From Prevotella jejuni (GTDB lineage: Bacteria; Bacteroidota; Bacteroidia; Bacteroidales; Bacteroidaceae): a DNA stretch of 64,000 nucleotides. Both the position numbers and the translations under genes were made by a program. Of this stretch, positions 46,465-55,439 are shown piece by piece (within the stretch, counting starts at the first letter, position 1; every line of letters begins with the position of its first letter). The notes under the pieces are model-generated. The model searched no databases. It was given only the letters and a program-made list of their open reading frames with translations, and had not been told where the DNA came from. The stretch lies in assembly GCF_900187995.1 (NCBI RefSeq), contig NZ_FZNZ01000002.1, positions 118,859 through 182,858 on the forward strand, given 5' to 3'.

Positions 46465-46902
46465 TCTATGGAATGGTAAGAGAGGTCGAAAGCTATAAGC
46501 CAATACCCTGTTCCTCTGTACCATCCGACGTATCGTCCTCCCTATAAGAACCTTTAATAGCTTTCAATCTATGGTCATAAACACCCGAACTCACCACCCT
46601 CAACCATCCTACGGAGGCTCATCACGCATCATGCCGGCCTCCTTCTCCCATCGTGTAGATAGATAAACATCCATCTCATAAAGGGTCTAACCCCCGTCAG
46701 AGAACCCTCAATAGAGGTAGAACTCAACATTAGAAAGACCCCACCCCATCCTAAGCAAACAGACACCCAACAATCTATAATATACGTATATAGCATCTTT
46801 TTGAAGAAAAAAAAAGGTTTTCCTTGCCACAAATCATTCTTCCCTTCCGTCTCTATAGATGTGGACAAAACAGAATTATTAACCCCATTAAATATCAAGA
46901 CA
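46465..46902. other. Intergenic stretch, nothing recognised
   Basis: This separates dprA from the DUF4252/sigma cassette. I see no credible gene, strong terminator or consensus promoter; a T/A-rich segment near 46770-46800 may hold the cassette promoter. A 114-codon minus-strand frame here is a shadow. Confidence 0.4.
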
Positions 46903-47415
46903 ATGAAAACAACAATCTTTACTATCGTATTTGTTGCAGTCATCATGTGTACAGGATGCACCGCACAAGCCAACTCTTCAACCGTTACTAATGAACCGAC
47001 GAACGATTCAATAGAAACGCTTATTAAGGAGTTTAGGAAGGAGAAGAACGTTACTTACGTCAATCTCCCTAAGTCACTCATACAGATAGGAATGCAAATG
47101 GCCGACGACGAGGATGCTGATAAGTTCCTTAAGCAAGTGGACGGAATACAGATTTTAACCTTCGAGGAGGCTCCACAGAAGACAAAAGACAAGCTCTTCG
47201 ACCATATCAATAACTTGGAAACACTGGGTTATGAGCCTATGGTGAAGGCCAATGAGGACGGAGAGAAGGTAAGAATACTCCTCAAAGGGGATGAGAAAGT
47301 TATACATACCCTCCTTATCTTTGCTATTGACAAAGAAGACTGTTCGCTTATTAAGATTGACGGACATATCAATCCCGCTGATGTTAACGATATCGTAGAT
47401 ACACAAATAAACTAA
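46903..47415 (+). CDS. DUF4252 lipoprotein (paralog 1)
   Basis: A 170-residue protein with a lipobox (VIMCTGCTAQ), then the DUF4252 layout: a helix with IETLIKEFRKEKNVTYVNLPKSLI, a segment VDGIQILTFEE, and alternating strands to the end. DUF4252 proteins are exported in Bacteroidetes and frequently encoded near ECF sigma factors; the function is unknown. The start is ATG 46903; the TTG at 46801 only adds an unlikely Lys-rich leader. It is first in the five-gene cassette. Confidence 0.85.
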   Translation: MKTTIFTIVFVAVIMCTGCTAQANSSTVTNEPTNDSIETLIKEFRKEKNVTYVNLPKSLIQIGMQMADDEDADKFLKQVDGIQILTFEEAPQKTKDKLFDHINNLETLGYEPMVKANEDGEKVRILLKGDEKVIHTLLIFAIDKEDCSLIKIDGHINPADVNDIVDTQIN

Positions 47416-47428
47416 ACAAGACTCGACC

Positions 47429-47941
47429 ATGAAACGATTTATCATCTTATTCGCCCTCATCATCTCTGCTGTTGGGGCCTCAGCACAGAGCATAGGAACA
47501 TTATTCAGACAATACAGATACGAGGAGAAGGCCAACTACATGCACATTACTCGTTTCGCAATGTCCATCGTCAAGGCTTTTGCTAAGACCGATTCAGAAG
47601 ACAAAGAAGCACTCAAGGCACTCTCTTCATTCCGAGTTCTCTCCTTGGAGGACTGTACCTCGACCGTCAAACAGAGCTTTCAAAAGACGCTTCAGACCTT
47701 CCGTCCAACAGGATATACGCCTTTCATCATCGCAAAAAAGAATGATGAGATCGCTTACATCTACCTTAAAGAGAAGGACGGATTTATCCGTGAGCTGCTC
47801 ATCCTTACCACTGACAATCATGATGGAGCCATTGTGCAGATTAAAGGGAAATTAAGACCAGACGACATAGACGCCGCTATAGAAAAAGGCACTAAGAATA
47901 ACAAACTTAAAAAATGTAAGTTATGGGACAAACATGCGTAG
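47429..47941 (+). CDS. DUF4252 exported protein (paralog 2)
   Basis: A 170-residue protein with a signal peptide ending GASAQ. It shares the layout of paralog 1: IGTLFRQYRYEEKANYMHIT, a short helix, LSSFRVLSLEDC, then strands with IAYIYLKEKDGFIRELLIL. It is 13 bp after paralog 1 and 37 bp before the sigma gene, so it is co-transcribed. Confidence 0.85.
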   Translation: MKRFIILFALIISAVGASAQSIGTLFRQYRYEEKANYMHITRFAMSIVKAFAKTDSEDKEALKALSSFRVLSLEDCTSTVKQSFQKTLQTFRPTGYTPFIIAKKNDEIAYIYLKEKDGFIRELLILTTDNHDGAIVQIKGKLRPDDIDAAIEKGTKNNKLKKCKLWDKHA

Positions 47942-47978
47942 ACAATAGTCTATGATAACCCACTCTCTACATCTGCCT

Positions 47979-48488
47979 ATGCAAGCAAGCGATTTCAAAC
48001 AGCTATTCCTACCCTGCCATCGGAAACTCTTTTCGGTGGCATATAGGCTGATGGGGAATGTTCAGGCAGCTGAGGACTTAGTGCAAGAGACCTTCTTAAA
48101 ACTGTGGATGCAGCGTGACAAGATGGGAACAGTAGACCATCCAGAGGCTTATAGCATAACTGTTCTGCGTCGATTGTTCTATGACAAGATGCGAACAGGA
48201 CGCTTGCAAGAGGTAGACAAAGATGTGGGAACCTTACAGGTCAGCTCCTCACAGAACATAAGTAGACAATTAGAGCAGGCCGACGAATGCCAACGAGTAA
48301 GACAAATGATAGTTAGCTTGCCCGAACCACAGGCGAGTATCATGCTGATGCGTGATGTTGAAGACCGCAGTTATGAGGAGATTAGCATAGAGACAGGGCT
48401 TACGGAGGTGAATATAAGGAGTATTCTCAGTCGTGCCCGTAAGAAGATTAGAGAACAGATAAAAGCAATGAGATATGATAAAGACTGA
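47979..48488 (+). CDS. ECF-type RNA polymerase sigma factor
   Basis: A sigma-70 family factor of about 169 residues. Region 2 holds LMGNVQAAEDLVQETFLKLW with the -10 recognition helix, and region 4 holds YEEISIETGLTEVNIRSILSRARKKIRE. The start may be ATG 47979 or 47952. Its 3' end overlaps the next gene by 14 nt, a typical sigma/anti-sigma coupling. It probably directs its own cassette of DUF4252 genes (inference). Confidence 0.92.
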   Translation: MQASDFKQLFLPCHRKLFSVAYRLMGNVQAAEDLVQETFLKLWMQRDKMGTVDHPEAYSITVLRRLFYDKMRTGRLQEVDKDVGTLQVSSSQNISRQLEQADECQRVRQMIVSLPEPQASIMLMRDVEDRSYEEISIETGLTEVNIRSILSRARKKIREQIKAMRYDKD

Positions 48489-48957
48489 AGACATAAAGCG
48501 TTTACTTGACCGCTACTATGATGGGACGACCACCGAAGAGGAGGAGAAGGCGCTGCGCACTTACTTTAACGGCAGTGACATCGATGCCAGCCTAAGGGAG
48601 GAAAGCGTCTTCTTCACGGCACTTCAGTCTTCAGAATGCCCTGTACCAACAAGGATGGAGGGACGTCTCAGCCGTCAGATAAGCCAGTGGAACAACATTG
48701 AAGTTGCCACTCAACGCACGATTAGGCACATCAACCTGCGCTGGGTAGTAGGGATAGCAGCCAGTCTGTTGCTCCTCTTCGCAACCGGAACTATCGTTTA
48801 CCAACACGAGAACGAGTCTCCACAGACAGAACAGGACACCTATACTAACGCTAAAGACGCTTACGCCGAGACATCCAGAGCACTGATGAAATTCTCAAAG
48901 TCGCTCAACAAGGGTATTGAAGCTGCCGAGAACGTCACTAACAAAACAAGAGATTGA
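48475..48957 (+). CDS. Predicted anti-sigma factor, single-pass membrane protein
   Basis: A 160-residue protein. The N-terminal 80 residues (IKRLLDRYYDGTTTEEEEKALRTYF) match the start of Bacteroidetes anti-sigma-like proteins, a transmembrane segment follows (WVVGIAASLLLLFATGTIVY, about 90-109), and a short periplasmic tail ends it. It overlaps the sigma gene by 14 nt and the next gene by 4 nt. By position it should sequester the sigma factor at the membrane. Confidence 0.82.
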   Translation: MIKTEDIKRLLDRYYDGTTTEEEEKALRTYFNGSDIDASLREESVFFTALQSSECPVPTRMEGRLSRQISQWNNIEVATQRTIRHINLRWVVGIAASLLLLFATGTIVYQHENESPQTEQDTYTNAKDAYAETSRALMKFSKSLNKGIEAAENVTNKTRD

Positions 48958-48959
48958 TT

Positions 48960-49418
48960 ATGAAGAGATTTATTTTAACGCTTTCTTTGGCACTGTTTGC
49001 TTGTATAATGGCCTCCGCTCAGAAAGCATTGTTCGATAAGTACAGCGAAACCGACGGTGTCTCTACCGTCTATATATCGCATAAAATGATGCGAATGATG
49101 GGGAATGCGAAGGCTGGCAACAAAGATATCAGTAAGATAGCCAGCCGACTTGACTATCTACAGATACTCTCTTGCGAGCGTCGCTCACTGATTCCTTCCA
49201 TCAAGAAGACGGCTCAAAGCATCTTCTCTCAGCAGCGTTTTTCGGTTGTTATGCAAGTCAATGAGGGTACAGACCATACCACCATCTACGAACGCCATTA
49301 CCCCAATGGGAAGAACGAGTTTTCCTTGTTGGCCATAGAACGCAATGAAATTACAATTATCAACCTACTTGGTAATGTCTCTCTACAAGATATCCAAGGG
49401 ATAGCTAATGGTAAATAA
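48960..49418 (+). CDS. DUF4252 exported protein (paralog 3)
   Basis: A protein of about 152 residues with a signal peptide ending MASAQ, followed by ALFDKYSETDGVSTVYISHKMM, RLDYLQILSCER and strands ending in a LGNVSLQDIQGIANGK segment. It is the most divergent of the three paralogs. The start is likely ATG 48960; ATG 48954 overlaps the anti-sigma gene. Confidence 0.85.
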   Translation: MKRFILTLSLALFACIMASAQKALFDKYSETDGVSTVYISHKMMRMMGNAKAGNKDISKIASRLDYLQILSCERRSLIPSIKKTAQSIFSQQRFSVVMQVNEGTDHTTIYERHYPNGKNEFSLLAIERNEITIINLLGNVSLQDIQGIANGK

Positions 49419-49430
49419 TACTGCTGCTTA

Positions 49431-49462
49431 TTTGGTTATATAATAGAAATAGAGTACTTTTG
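49431..49462 (+). promoter_or_regulatory. Promoter of the toxin-antitoxin/coaD operon
   Basis: TTTG at 49431-49434 and TACTTTTG at 49455-49462 are 20 bp apart, 12 bp past the DUF4252 stop. A strong AAGGAGG ribosome site (49471-49477), rare in this window, precedes the antitoxin ATG at 49485. Confidence 0.82.
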
Positions 49463-49484
49463 CAGAAAATAAGGAGGTATAATT

Positions 49485-49733
49485 ATGAATAGGACCATAA
49501 ATATTCCAAGTGCAGACAACGCCTTCTTGGAGATGTTAGCACAAAAGATGGGATGGACTATAAGTCAAATCAACTCTCATACAGAGAACTATAAAAAGCC
49601 AGACTTAAACACACCAGAGAAAAGGAAAAAAGCAATAGAGTTACTTCAATCCATCGCTGGTAAACTGCCAAACAGTCATTTAGAAAGCTGGAAACAAGCA
49701 AAAGAAGAGTATCTAAGAACAAAATACTTATGA
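49485..49733 (+). CDS. Predicted antitoxin of a PIN-toxin pair
   Basis: An 82-residue protein directly upstream of a PIN-domain gene and overlapping it by 4 nt. The N-terminal half (FLEMLAQKMGWTISQI) could be a small DNA-binding helical unit and the basic C-terminal helix (LESWKQAKEEYLRTKYL) the toxin-binding tail. No known antitoxin family was recognised; the call rests on size, position and coupling. Confidence 0.72.
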   Translation: MNRTINIPSADNAFLEMLAQKMGWTISQINSHTENYKKPDLNTPEKRKKAIELLQSIAGKLPNSHLESWKQAKEEYLRTKYL

Positions 49734-50143
49734 GAATCTTCTTAGATACCAATATCCTCATAGATCTTCTTGAGGCAAGAGGTGAGTTCACACAGAATGC
49801 ACTGAAAGTGGCAAGTATGGTTATTAATAACGGAGACGAACTTTTATTAAGTGATTTATCAGTTGTAAATGCTTGTTATATCGAAAGAAAATCCTTAGGG
49901 AATAGGGGTTTTATAGCAACATTCTCTGCTATTAGAGATTGTTTTGAAATTATCAGTATGGGAGCACCTGCGATAGATTCTGCGCTCACTGCTAATTGGA
50001 ATGATTTTGAAGATGCAATGCAATACTTTGCAGCTCTTAATGCAAATGCTGATATCATTGTCACAAGAAACAAGAAAGATTTTGCTACCAGTGAGATAAG
50101 TGTTGTAACTCCTTTGGAATATATAGAAGGTAAAAACAAATGA
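49730..50143 (+). CDS. PIN-domain toxin, VapC-like
   Basis: A 137-residue PIN ribonuclease. Acidic active-site residues are visible: Asp6 in FLDTNILIDLL, Glu52 in NACYIERK, Asp95 in NDFEDAMQY and the terminal block ADIIVTRNKKDF. VapC-type toxins cut specific RNAs, often tRNA. Its stop overlaps the coaD start (ATGA), so toxin and an essential coenzyme A gene are translationally linked. Confidence 0.9.
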   Translation: MRIFLDTNILIDLLEARGEFTQNALKVASMVINNGDELLLSDLSVVNACYIERKSLGNRGFIATFSAIRDCFEIISMGAPAIDSALTANWNDFEDAMQYFAALNANADIIVTRNKKDFATSEISVVTPLEYIEGKNK

Positions 50144-50586
50144 AAACAGGCATATTCGTTGGAAGCTTCGACCCTTTCACGGTGGGTCATGACTCTATTC
50201 TACATCGTGCTTTACCACTCTTCGACAAGATCGTGATTGGTGTTGGCGTCAATGAGCGAAAGAAGTGCATGCTATGTGCGGAGGAACGGACCGAGCGCAT
50301 AGCACGACTCTATGCCAGCGAACCAAAGATAGAGGTAAAGGCATACAGCGACCTTACCATCGATTTTGCTCGAAGAGAGGGTGCCAAATATATCATTAAG
50401 GGTGTGCGTAGTGTAAAGGACTTTGAATATGAGCGCGAACAAGCAGCCATCAACCGCTGCTTGAGTTCTATTGAGACCCTCCTACTCTTCGCTGAACCCG
50501 AATTAGAAAGTATCAGTTCAAGTGTTGTGAGAGAGCTGCATAACTTTGGAAGAGACATCACTGAGTTCCTGCCAAAGGGATATTGA
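50140..50586 (+). CDS. coaD: Phosphopantetheine adenylyltransferase
   Basis: A 148-residue enzyme that transfers AMP from ATP to 4'-phosphopantetheine in coenzyme A synthesis. It shows GSFDPFTVGHDS with the TxGH nucleotide motif (about 9-20), IIKGVRSVKDFEYE and the ESISSSVVRE motif near residue 125. Length matches the family. The 4-nt overlap with the PIN gene implies expression from the toxin-antitoxin promoter at 49431. Confidence 0.96.
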   Translation: MKTGIFVGSFDPFTVGHDSILHRALPLFDKIVIGVGVNERKKCMLCAEERTERIARLYASEPKIEVKAYSDLTIDFARREGAKYIIKGVRSVKDFEYEREQAAINRCLSSIETLLLFAEPELESISSSVVRELHNFGRDITEFLPKGY

Positions 50587-50632
50587 CGATTAAACATAGG
50601 CCGACAAGCCTCATTGATAAAACATAGACACG

Positions 50633-51061
50633 ATGATAACATATAGTGCTGAAGGCGTTAAGATGCCTAAGATAAAGAAGAGAGAGATTTCTCGTTGGAT
50701 TAAAGCTGTTGCCGCAACGCACAGTAGAAAGGTAGGAGAAATTGGTTACATGTTCGTTGATGACGAGAAGATTCTCGATGTTAATAATGAGTATTTAGGC
50801 CATGACTACTACACAGACATCATTACCTTCGACTATGACGAGGGTGATGTGCTCAATGGCGACCTTGTTATCTCACTTGACACGGTGCGTTCTAATGCCG
50901 AGCTCTTCAAGAAGACGTATGAAGACGAGCTACATCGTGTTATCATTCACGGTATCCTCCACCTCTGTGGCATCAATGATAAAGGACCAGGAGAACGTGA
51001 GATCATGGAAGAGAACGAGAACAAAGCGCTCGCTCTATTAAAGGAGATGAGTGGCGAATAA
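50633..51061 (+). CDS. ybeY: rRNA maturation endoribonuclease YbeY
   Basis: A 142-residue metal-dependent endonuclease for 16S rRNA 3' processing and ribosome quality control. The metal motif HGILHLCGINDK (about 105-116) has the first two His, but the third ligand of the usual HxxxHxxxxxDH is Lys rather than His, as often in this phylum. YTDIITFDYDEG precedes it. It follows coaD by 46 bp. Confidence 0.93.
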   Translation: MITYSAEGVKMPKIKKREISRWIKAVAATHSRKVGEIGYMFVDDEKILDVNNEYLGHDYYTDIITFDYDEGDVLNGDLVISLDTVRSNAELFKKTYEDELHRVIIHGILHLCGINDKGPGEREIMEENENKALALLKEMSGE

Positions 51062-51108
51062 CGGTGGACTTCAACCTAATTCGGTTGATACTCCCATAGA
51101 CGAGATTG

Positions 51109-51145
51109 AAGGGCTGGAATCCTACCTTGGGTTTCAGCCCTTATT
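51109..51145 (+). terminator. ybeY terminator
   Basis: AAGGGCTGGAA and TTTCAGCCCTT form a stem with a 12-nt loop, ending the toxin-antitoxin/coaD/ybeY unit about 50 bp past the stop. Confidence 0.75.
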
Positions 51146-51292
51146 GATTGCCCTTTCGTCTCTGCCAAAGGATGATTGTATAGCTACGAAAGGGATTAGG
51201 GGTCGAATATAGACAACCGTCCTTTTAAGAGAAGTCTAAGCCGCAAGAAGGGCGTATTAACCCTCTGTTCGACCACAAAACATCTATTGCAC

Positions 51293-51384
51293 CGAATTAT
51301 TTTCACGACAAGAAATATTTATTTTCATGAACATAAATATTTCTTTTCACGACAAAAAATATTTTTTTTCATGTAAATAATTCG
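51293..51384. repeat. 22-bp-phased CATGAA element, copy R8
   Basis: 92 bp with cores at 51304 (CACGAC), 51326, 51348 (CACGAC) and 51370 (CATGTA). The ends CGAATTATTTTCACGA and CATGTAAATAATTCG are inverted repeats. It lies between convergent genes. Confidence 0.92.
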
Positions 51385-51449
51385 AGAAGAGACAAAGAGA
51401 CCTTCTTTAATCGAGCAAGAAACGGATAAGACAGCGACCTTAAAGCGCA

Positions 51450-51488
51450 CAAAAAAAGTGCTTAATTGGAGTCCAACTAAGCACCTTT
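51450..51488 (-). terminator. Terminator of the S41 protease gene
   Basis: On the minus strand GGTGCTTAGTTGG and CCAATTAAGCAC pair and are followed by TTTTTTTG. Confidence 0.82.
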
Positions 51489-51564
51489 TCATATACTCCT
51501 CACTTACCTATTGCGTCGTCATAGACGTCAACAGCAACGGGCCAGAGCACATTCTCTTATCTAA

Positions 51565-53133
51565 CTACTTATCCGTAGCCAACTCTACCGCCTTATTGAC
51601 GATATCACTCTGCGCATTCCATACACGGAAATACTCATTCATATCCCAGATGTCTCGGGCTGTGAGCGCCTTTATCTGTAGTGCAATATTAGGAAGCGTA
51701 GCCTTTAACTCGGCCGCATCCTTAGGTTCTATCTTCTCTTTCTTGCCCTCTGCGACGATTTCATCGAGCAATGACTGTGGTACCACATAACCCTTATTAA
51801 ACGCGTCAAACGACTTATATTTGGCCTTTAACTCTTGTCGATTAGCATCAACATACTTCAAGTAAGCATTGATGATAATACTCTTTGCAGCTAACATACG
51901 ATGATAACGTGTGAACTTAGCAGTATCGAGTGGGACAAAGTTATCAGGCATTATACCACCGCCACCATAGACAACTCGGTGCTTGCGAATGGTGTAATAC
52001 TTCAAAGAATCAGAGAATTGAATACTGTCAGGATTGGTCAACTCGCCATGCTTATAGCGTTTCTCAATATCCATCTCGTAATCCTTTAGGTCGCCTTTCT
52101 TATATGGCTTTTGAATACAACGGCCACTTGGCGTGTAGTAATGAGCGATAGTCAGACGAATCATACTACCATCAGGCAGGTCGAGTGGACGCTGTACAAG
52201 TCCCTTACCAAAGGTTCTACGGCCAACAACCGTTCCACGGTCGTTATCCTGAATAGCCCCCGTAACAATCTCAGCAGCCGAAGCCGTGAGCTCATTCACC
52301 AATACATAGACCTTCACATCCTGCAGACGTCCGTTGCCAATCGCCTTGAAATTCTGTCGATGAGAGCGTCGTCCTTCGGTGTAAACAATCATATCATTGT
52401 TCTTGAGGAACTCATTTGATATCTGAACAGCCGACTGAAGATAACCGCCACCATTGTCTTGTAGGTCGAGAAGGAGGGTCTTCATGCCCTTTTTTTTCAG
52501 TGAGTCAACAGCCGCCATGAACTCGTCATGGGTCTTCATTCCGAAGCTCTCTATACGGATATAACCCACATTAGGACGTATCATATAAGAGGCATTGATA
52601 GTATGGACAGGTATCTTAGCACGTGTAACGACAAAGGTAAGCACCCCTTTCACGCCACGACGCACAATACCCAACTTCACCTTCGTACCCTTCTTACCAC
52701 GAAGCATCTTCATGATGTCGATACGTGGCATCTTTACGCCAGCTATTGTAGAGTCGTTCACACTGACGATACGGTCGCCCGCCAGGATTCCCACCTTCTG
52801 AGAAGGACCATTGACAACAGGCTGGATAACGACAAGTGTATCTTCAATCATATTGAACTGTACGCCAATACCCTCAAAGTCGCCCTGCAGCGGTTCGTTC
52901 ATTGCCTTGGTCTCCTTCGCATCCGTGTAGGTAGAATGGGGGTCGAGTTTCTCGAGCATACCCCTAATACCATCCTCAACTAACTTCTGCTCGTTCACAG
53001 AGTCTACATAGAAGTTAGTGATAGCCATCTCTGCTATCTGCAACTTACGCAAGGGTGAGTCGCTCTTAAGCTGCGCTGACAATGGTAAAAAGCTAAAGAA
53101 GCAAAGGAGTGAAAGATAGATATACCTTTTCAT
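51565..53133 (-). CDS. S41 family carboxy-terminal processing protease
   Basis: A 522-residue exported serine protease of the CtpA/Prc type. It has a signal peptide (about 1-20), a PDZ domain (about 85-170, GIGVQFNMIEDTLVV to GILAGDRIVSVN), and the catalytic domain with DLQDNGGGYL, the Ser in ELTASAAEIV and the Lys in FGKGLVQ. It processes or degrades periplasmic proteins from their C-termini. It is separated from the upstream parE gene by phased GTCGA palindromes. Confidence 0.93.
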   Translation of the reverse strand: MKRYIYLSLLCFFSFLPLSAQLKSDSPLRKLQIAEMAITNFYVDSVNEQKLVEDGIRGMLEKLDPHSTYTDAKETKAMNEPLQGDFEGIGVQFNMIEDTLVVIQPVVNGPSQKVGILAGDRIVSVNDSTIAGVKMPRIDIMKMLRGKKGTKVKLGIVRRGVKGVLTFVVTRAKIPVHTINASYMIRPNVGYIRIESFGMKTHDEFMAAVDSLKKKGMKTLLLDLQDNGGGYLQSAVQISNEFLKNNDMIVYTEGRRSHRQNFKAIGNGRLQDVKVYVLVNELTASAAEIVTGAIQDNDRGTVVGRRTFGKGLVQRPLDLPDGSMIRLTIAHYYTPSGRCIQKPYKKGDLKDYEMDIEKRYKHGELTNPDSIQFSDSLKYYTIRKHRVVYGGGGIMPDNFVPLDTAKFTRYHRMLAAKSIIINAYLKYVDANRQELKAKYKSFDAFNKGYVVPQSLLDEIVAEGKKEKIEPKDAAELKATLPNIALQIKALTARDIWDMNEYFRVWNAQSDIVNKAVELATDK

Positions 53134-53330
53134 AGACTAATATTGTAATTTAATGAAACTCTATTTCTTTGAAAGAAAATGCAAGGGAATAGTGTTCGAG
53201 TCCCTGCTCTTGTCTTTCTATCTTGTTGTTGTTATGAATTGTTGTTGCTTGTTTAATAGCATGTTCATGAGGATTGCGGAGCAAATGGACGGCTTATTCT
53301 GATAGAACTAACGTCCCCTTTAAGAGAACA

Positions 53331-53400
53331 CTCGACTGATTTGGAAAATTAGTCGAGTGTTTTAAAAAATCAGTCGACTGATTTGAAAGCTCCTATCGAC
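53331..53400 (-). repeat. Phased GTCGA palindromes and parE terminator
   Basis: CGA centres lie at 53333, 53354, 53375 and 53397, spaced 21, 21 and 22 bp, in contexts ACTCGACTGATTT, TTAGTCGAGTG, ATCAGTCGACTGAT and ATCGACTA. On the minus strand AAATCAGTCGACTGATTTTTT could terminate parE, and the first two sites form a second hairpin. It is both a terminator region and a small phased array. Confidence 0.75.
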
Positions 53401-53452
53401 TATGCTTTAGAGACGAGAAGACAGTAAGTTAGCTTTATGACAAAGCCCTCCT

Positions 53453-55438
53453 TTACATCTCCCCTTGGTCTTCAGGCAAGTCCTCTTCGATAACGAGGTT
53501 GTCAATAATGAAGTTTTGACGCTCCATAGTGTTCTTTCCCATATAGTACTCAAGCAACTTTGCAACTTGATCATTCTTATGGAGTGTGACCTGTTCAAGG
53601 CGCATGTCGGGTCCTATAAAGTGTGCGAACTCATCAGGAGAAATCTCTCCAAGACCTTTGAATCGTGTTATCTCTGGTTCTGGGCCAAGTTCGTTGATAG
53701 CTGCCACACGCTCCTCTTCAGAGTAGCAGTAGCGTGTGATAAAGTCGTTCTTCTTCTCTCCTTTCGCACGACGGGCGTCGGCATCAGCAATAACCTGCTT
53801 GTCCTTGATTTTTGTTCGACGGTTGCGAACACGGAAGAGGGGCGTCTGAAGGACATATACATGCCCTTTCTTTATCAGCTCAGGAAAGAACTGAAGGAAG
53901 AAGGTGATTATCAATAAGCGGATATGCATACCGTCGACATCGGCATCCGTAGCCACTATCACCTTATTATATCGGAGTGAGTCGAGTCCGTCCTCAATAT
54001 CGAGCGCAGCCTGAAGAAGGTTGAACTCCTCATTCTCATACACCACCTTCTTCGTCAGACCAAAGCAGTTAAGCGGCTTTCCACGCAATGAGAAGACAGC
54101 TTGTGTGTTGACATCACGACTCTTAGTGATACTTCCGCTGGCCGAATCACCCTCCGTTATAAAGATAGAACTCTCCTCCTTTCGATCGTTCTTCACGTCA
54201 CAATAGTGTACACGACAGTCACGTAACTTACGGTTATGGAGGTTGGCTTTCTTCGCTCTCTCACGTGCCAACTTCGTTACACCAGCCATTGCCTTACGCT
54301 CTCGCTCGGTCTCCTTGATCTTATTCTCAAGTATATCGGTGAAGTCTTCCTTATGGATATGGAGATAGTTGTCGACGTTTGTCTTGATAAAGTCGCCCAC
54401 ATACTTATTGATAGACTCCCCATCAGGCGACATCTGTGTGGACCCTAACTTAATCTTAGTTTGTGATTCGAATACTGGTTCTTCAACGTTTACAGCGATG
54501 GCAGCCACCAATCCGTTACGAATGTCACCATACTCATACTTGCCGAAGAACTCTTTTATCGTCTTGGCAATATGCTCCTTGAAAGCAGTCTGGTGTGTAC
54601 CGCCCTGTGTAGTGTGCTGTCCATTCACGAAGGAGTAGTACTCCTCGCCATATTGATTGGTGTGTGTGAAAGCAATCTCAATATCCTCTCCCTTCATGTG
54701 AACTATCGGGTACAATGGATCAACAGTCATATTATCAGTCAGAAGGTCCTTTAAGCCATGTCGACTAAGTATGCGACGCCCATTGTACATGATAGTCAAT
54801 CCTGTATTCAGGTAGGTATAGTTACGGAGCATCTCCTCTACTATATCATCATGGAAGCTATAATGCTTGAAAAGAGTATCGTCTGGTTCGAAATAGATGT
54901 AGGTTCCATTCTCATCAGTCGATTTCTTTGTTTTGTCGCTTTGAAGGTTACCTTTCTCAAACGACAGTTCGCGTACCTTCCCATCACGGTAGCTCTTCAC
55001 CTCGAAATGAGAACTCAACGCATTAACAGCTTTCACACCTACTCCATTCAAGCCAACACTCTTCTTGAACGCTTTAGAGTCGTACTTACCACCCGTATTC
55101 AACACTGATACAGCCTCAACAAGCTTTCCCTGTGGAATACCACGACCATAGTCGCGCACACTAACACGCAGGTTATCGTCCACATCAACCTCGATACGAT
55201 CACCAGCATTCATCTTAAACTCGTCAATAGAGTTATCAATGACCTCCTTCAAGAGTACATAAATACCATCTTCGGGCAACTTTCCATCGCCCAAACGACC
55301 AATGTACATACCCGGACGGGTACGCACGTGCTCCATATCCGATAGATGTCGGATATTATCGTCGGTGTAAGAAACGGGTGTTGAGGGTTGGGTATTGGGT
55401 GTTGGGGGCTGAAGGTTGGGGGTTGATGATTTATCCAT
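53453..55438 (-). CDS. parE: DNA topoisomerase IV subunit B-like
   Basis: A 661-residue type II topoisomerase ATPase subunit that decatenates chromosomes with ParC. The GHKL ATPase part has [17 protein letters not shown] and [14 protein letters not shown]; the Toprim part has [10 protein letters not shown] and [12 protein letters not shown]. GyrB is the alternative; the short form without the GyrB insert favours ParE. Residues 4-22 (a Pro/Thr/Gln/Asn run such as [11 protein letters not shown]) are coded by a C/A-rich repeat, so the true start could be further in, near [20 protein letters not shown]. Confidence 0.92.
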   Translation of the reverse strand: MDKSSTPNLQPPTPNTQPSTPVSYTDDNIRHLSDMEHVRTRPGMYIGRLGDGKLPEDGIYVLLKEVIDNSIDEFKMNAGDRIEVDVDDNLRVSVRDYGRGIPQGKLVEAVSVLNTGGKYDSKAFKKSVGLNGVGVKAVNALSSHFEVKSYRDGKVRELSFEKGNLQSDKTKKSTDENGTYIYFEPDDTLFKHYSFHDDIVEEMLRNYTYLNTGLTIMYNGRRILSRHGLKDLLTDNMTVDPLYPIVHMKGEDIEIAFTHTNQYGEEYYSFVNGQHTTQGGTHQTAFKEHIAKTIKEFFGKYEYGDIRNGLVAAIAVNVEEPVFESQTKIKLGSTQMSPDGESINKYVGDFIKTNVDNYLHIHKEDFTDILENKIKETERERKAMAGVTKLARERAKKANLHNRKLRDCRVHYCDVKNDRKEESSIFITEGDSASGSITKSRDVNTQAVFSLRGKPLNCFGLTKKVVYENEEFNLLQAALDIEDGLDSLRYNKVIVATDADVDGMHIRLLIITFFLQFFPELIKKGHVYVLQTPLFRVRNRRTKIKDKQVIADADARRAKGEKKNDFITRYCYSEEERVAAINELGPEPEITRFKGLGEISPDEFAHFIGPDMRLEQVTLHKNDQVAKLLEYYMGKNTMERQNFIIDNLVIEEDLPEDQGEM

Positions 55439-55439
55439 G
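55363..55439. repeat. CAACACCC repeat cluster, locus 2 (in parE start)
   Basis: On the minus strand a run of ACCCAA/CAACCC units overlaps the first 25 codons of parE. It matches the intergenic clusters at 42246 and 55599. Confidence 0.75.

Noticed and set aside
46629..46973. 114-codon minus-strand frame
   Set aside because: It overlaps the start of the DUF4252 gene on the other strand and has no conserved features.
49755..50190. 104-codon minus-strand frame across the PIN/coaD overlap
   Set aside because: Shadow of two well-supported plus-strand genes.
53160..53235. tRNA-like sequence (GTTCGAGTCCC near 53193)
   Set aside because: The T-arm-like string has no matching acceptor stem, D arm or anticodon arm upstream.
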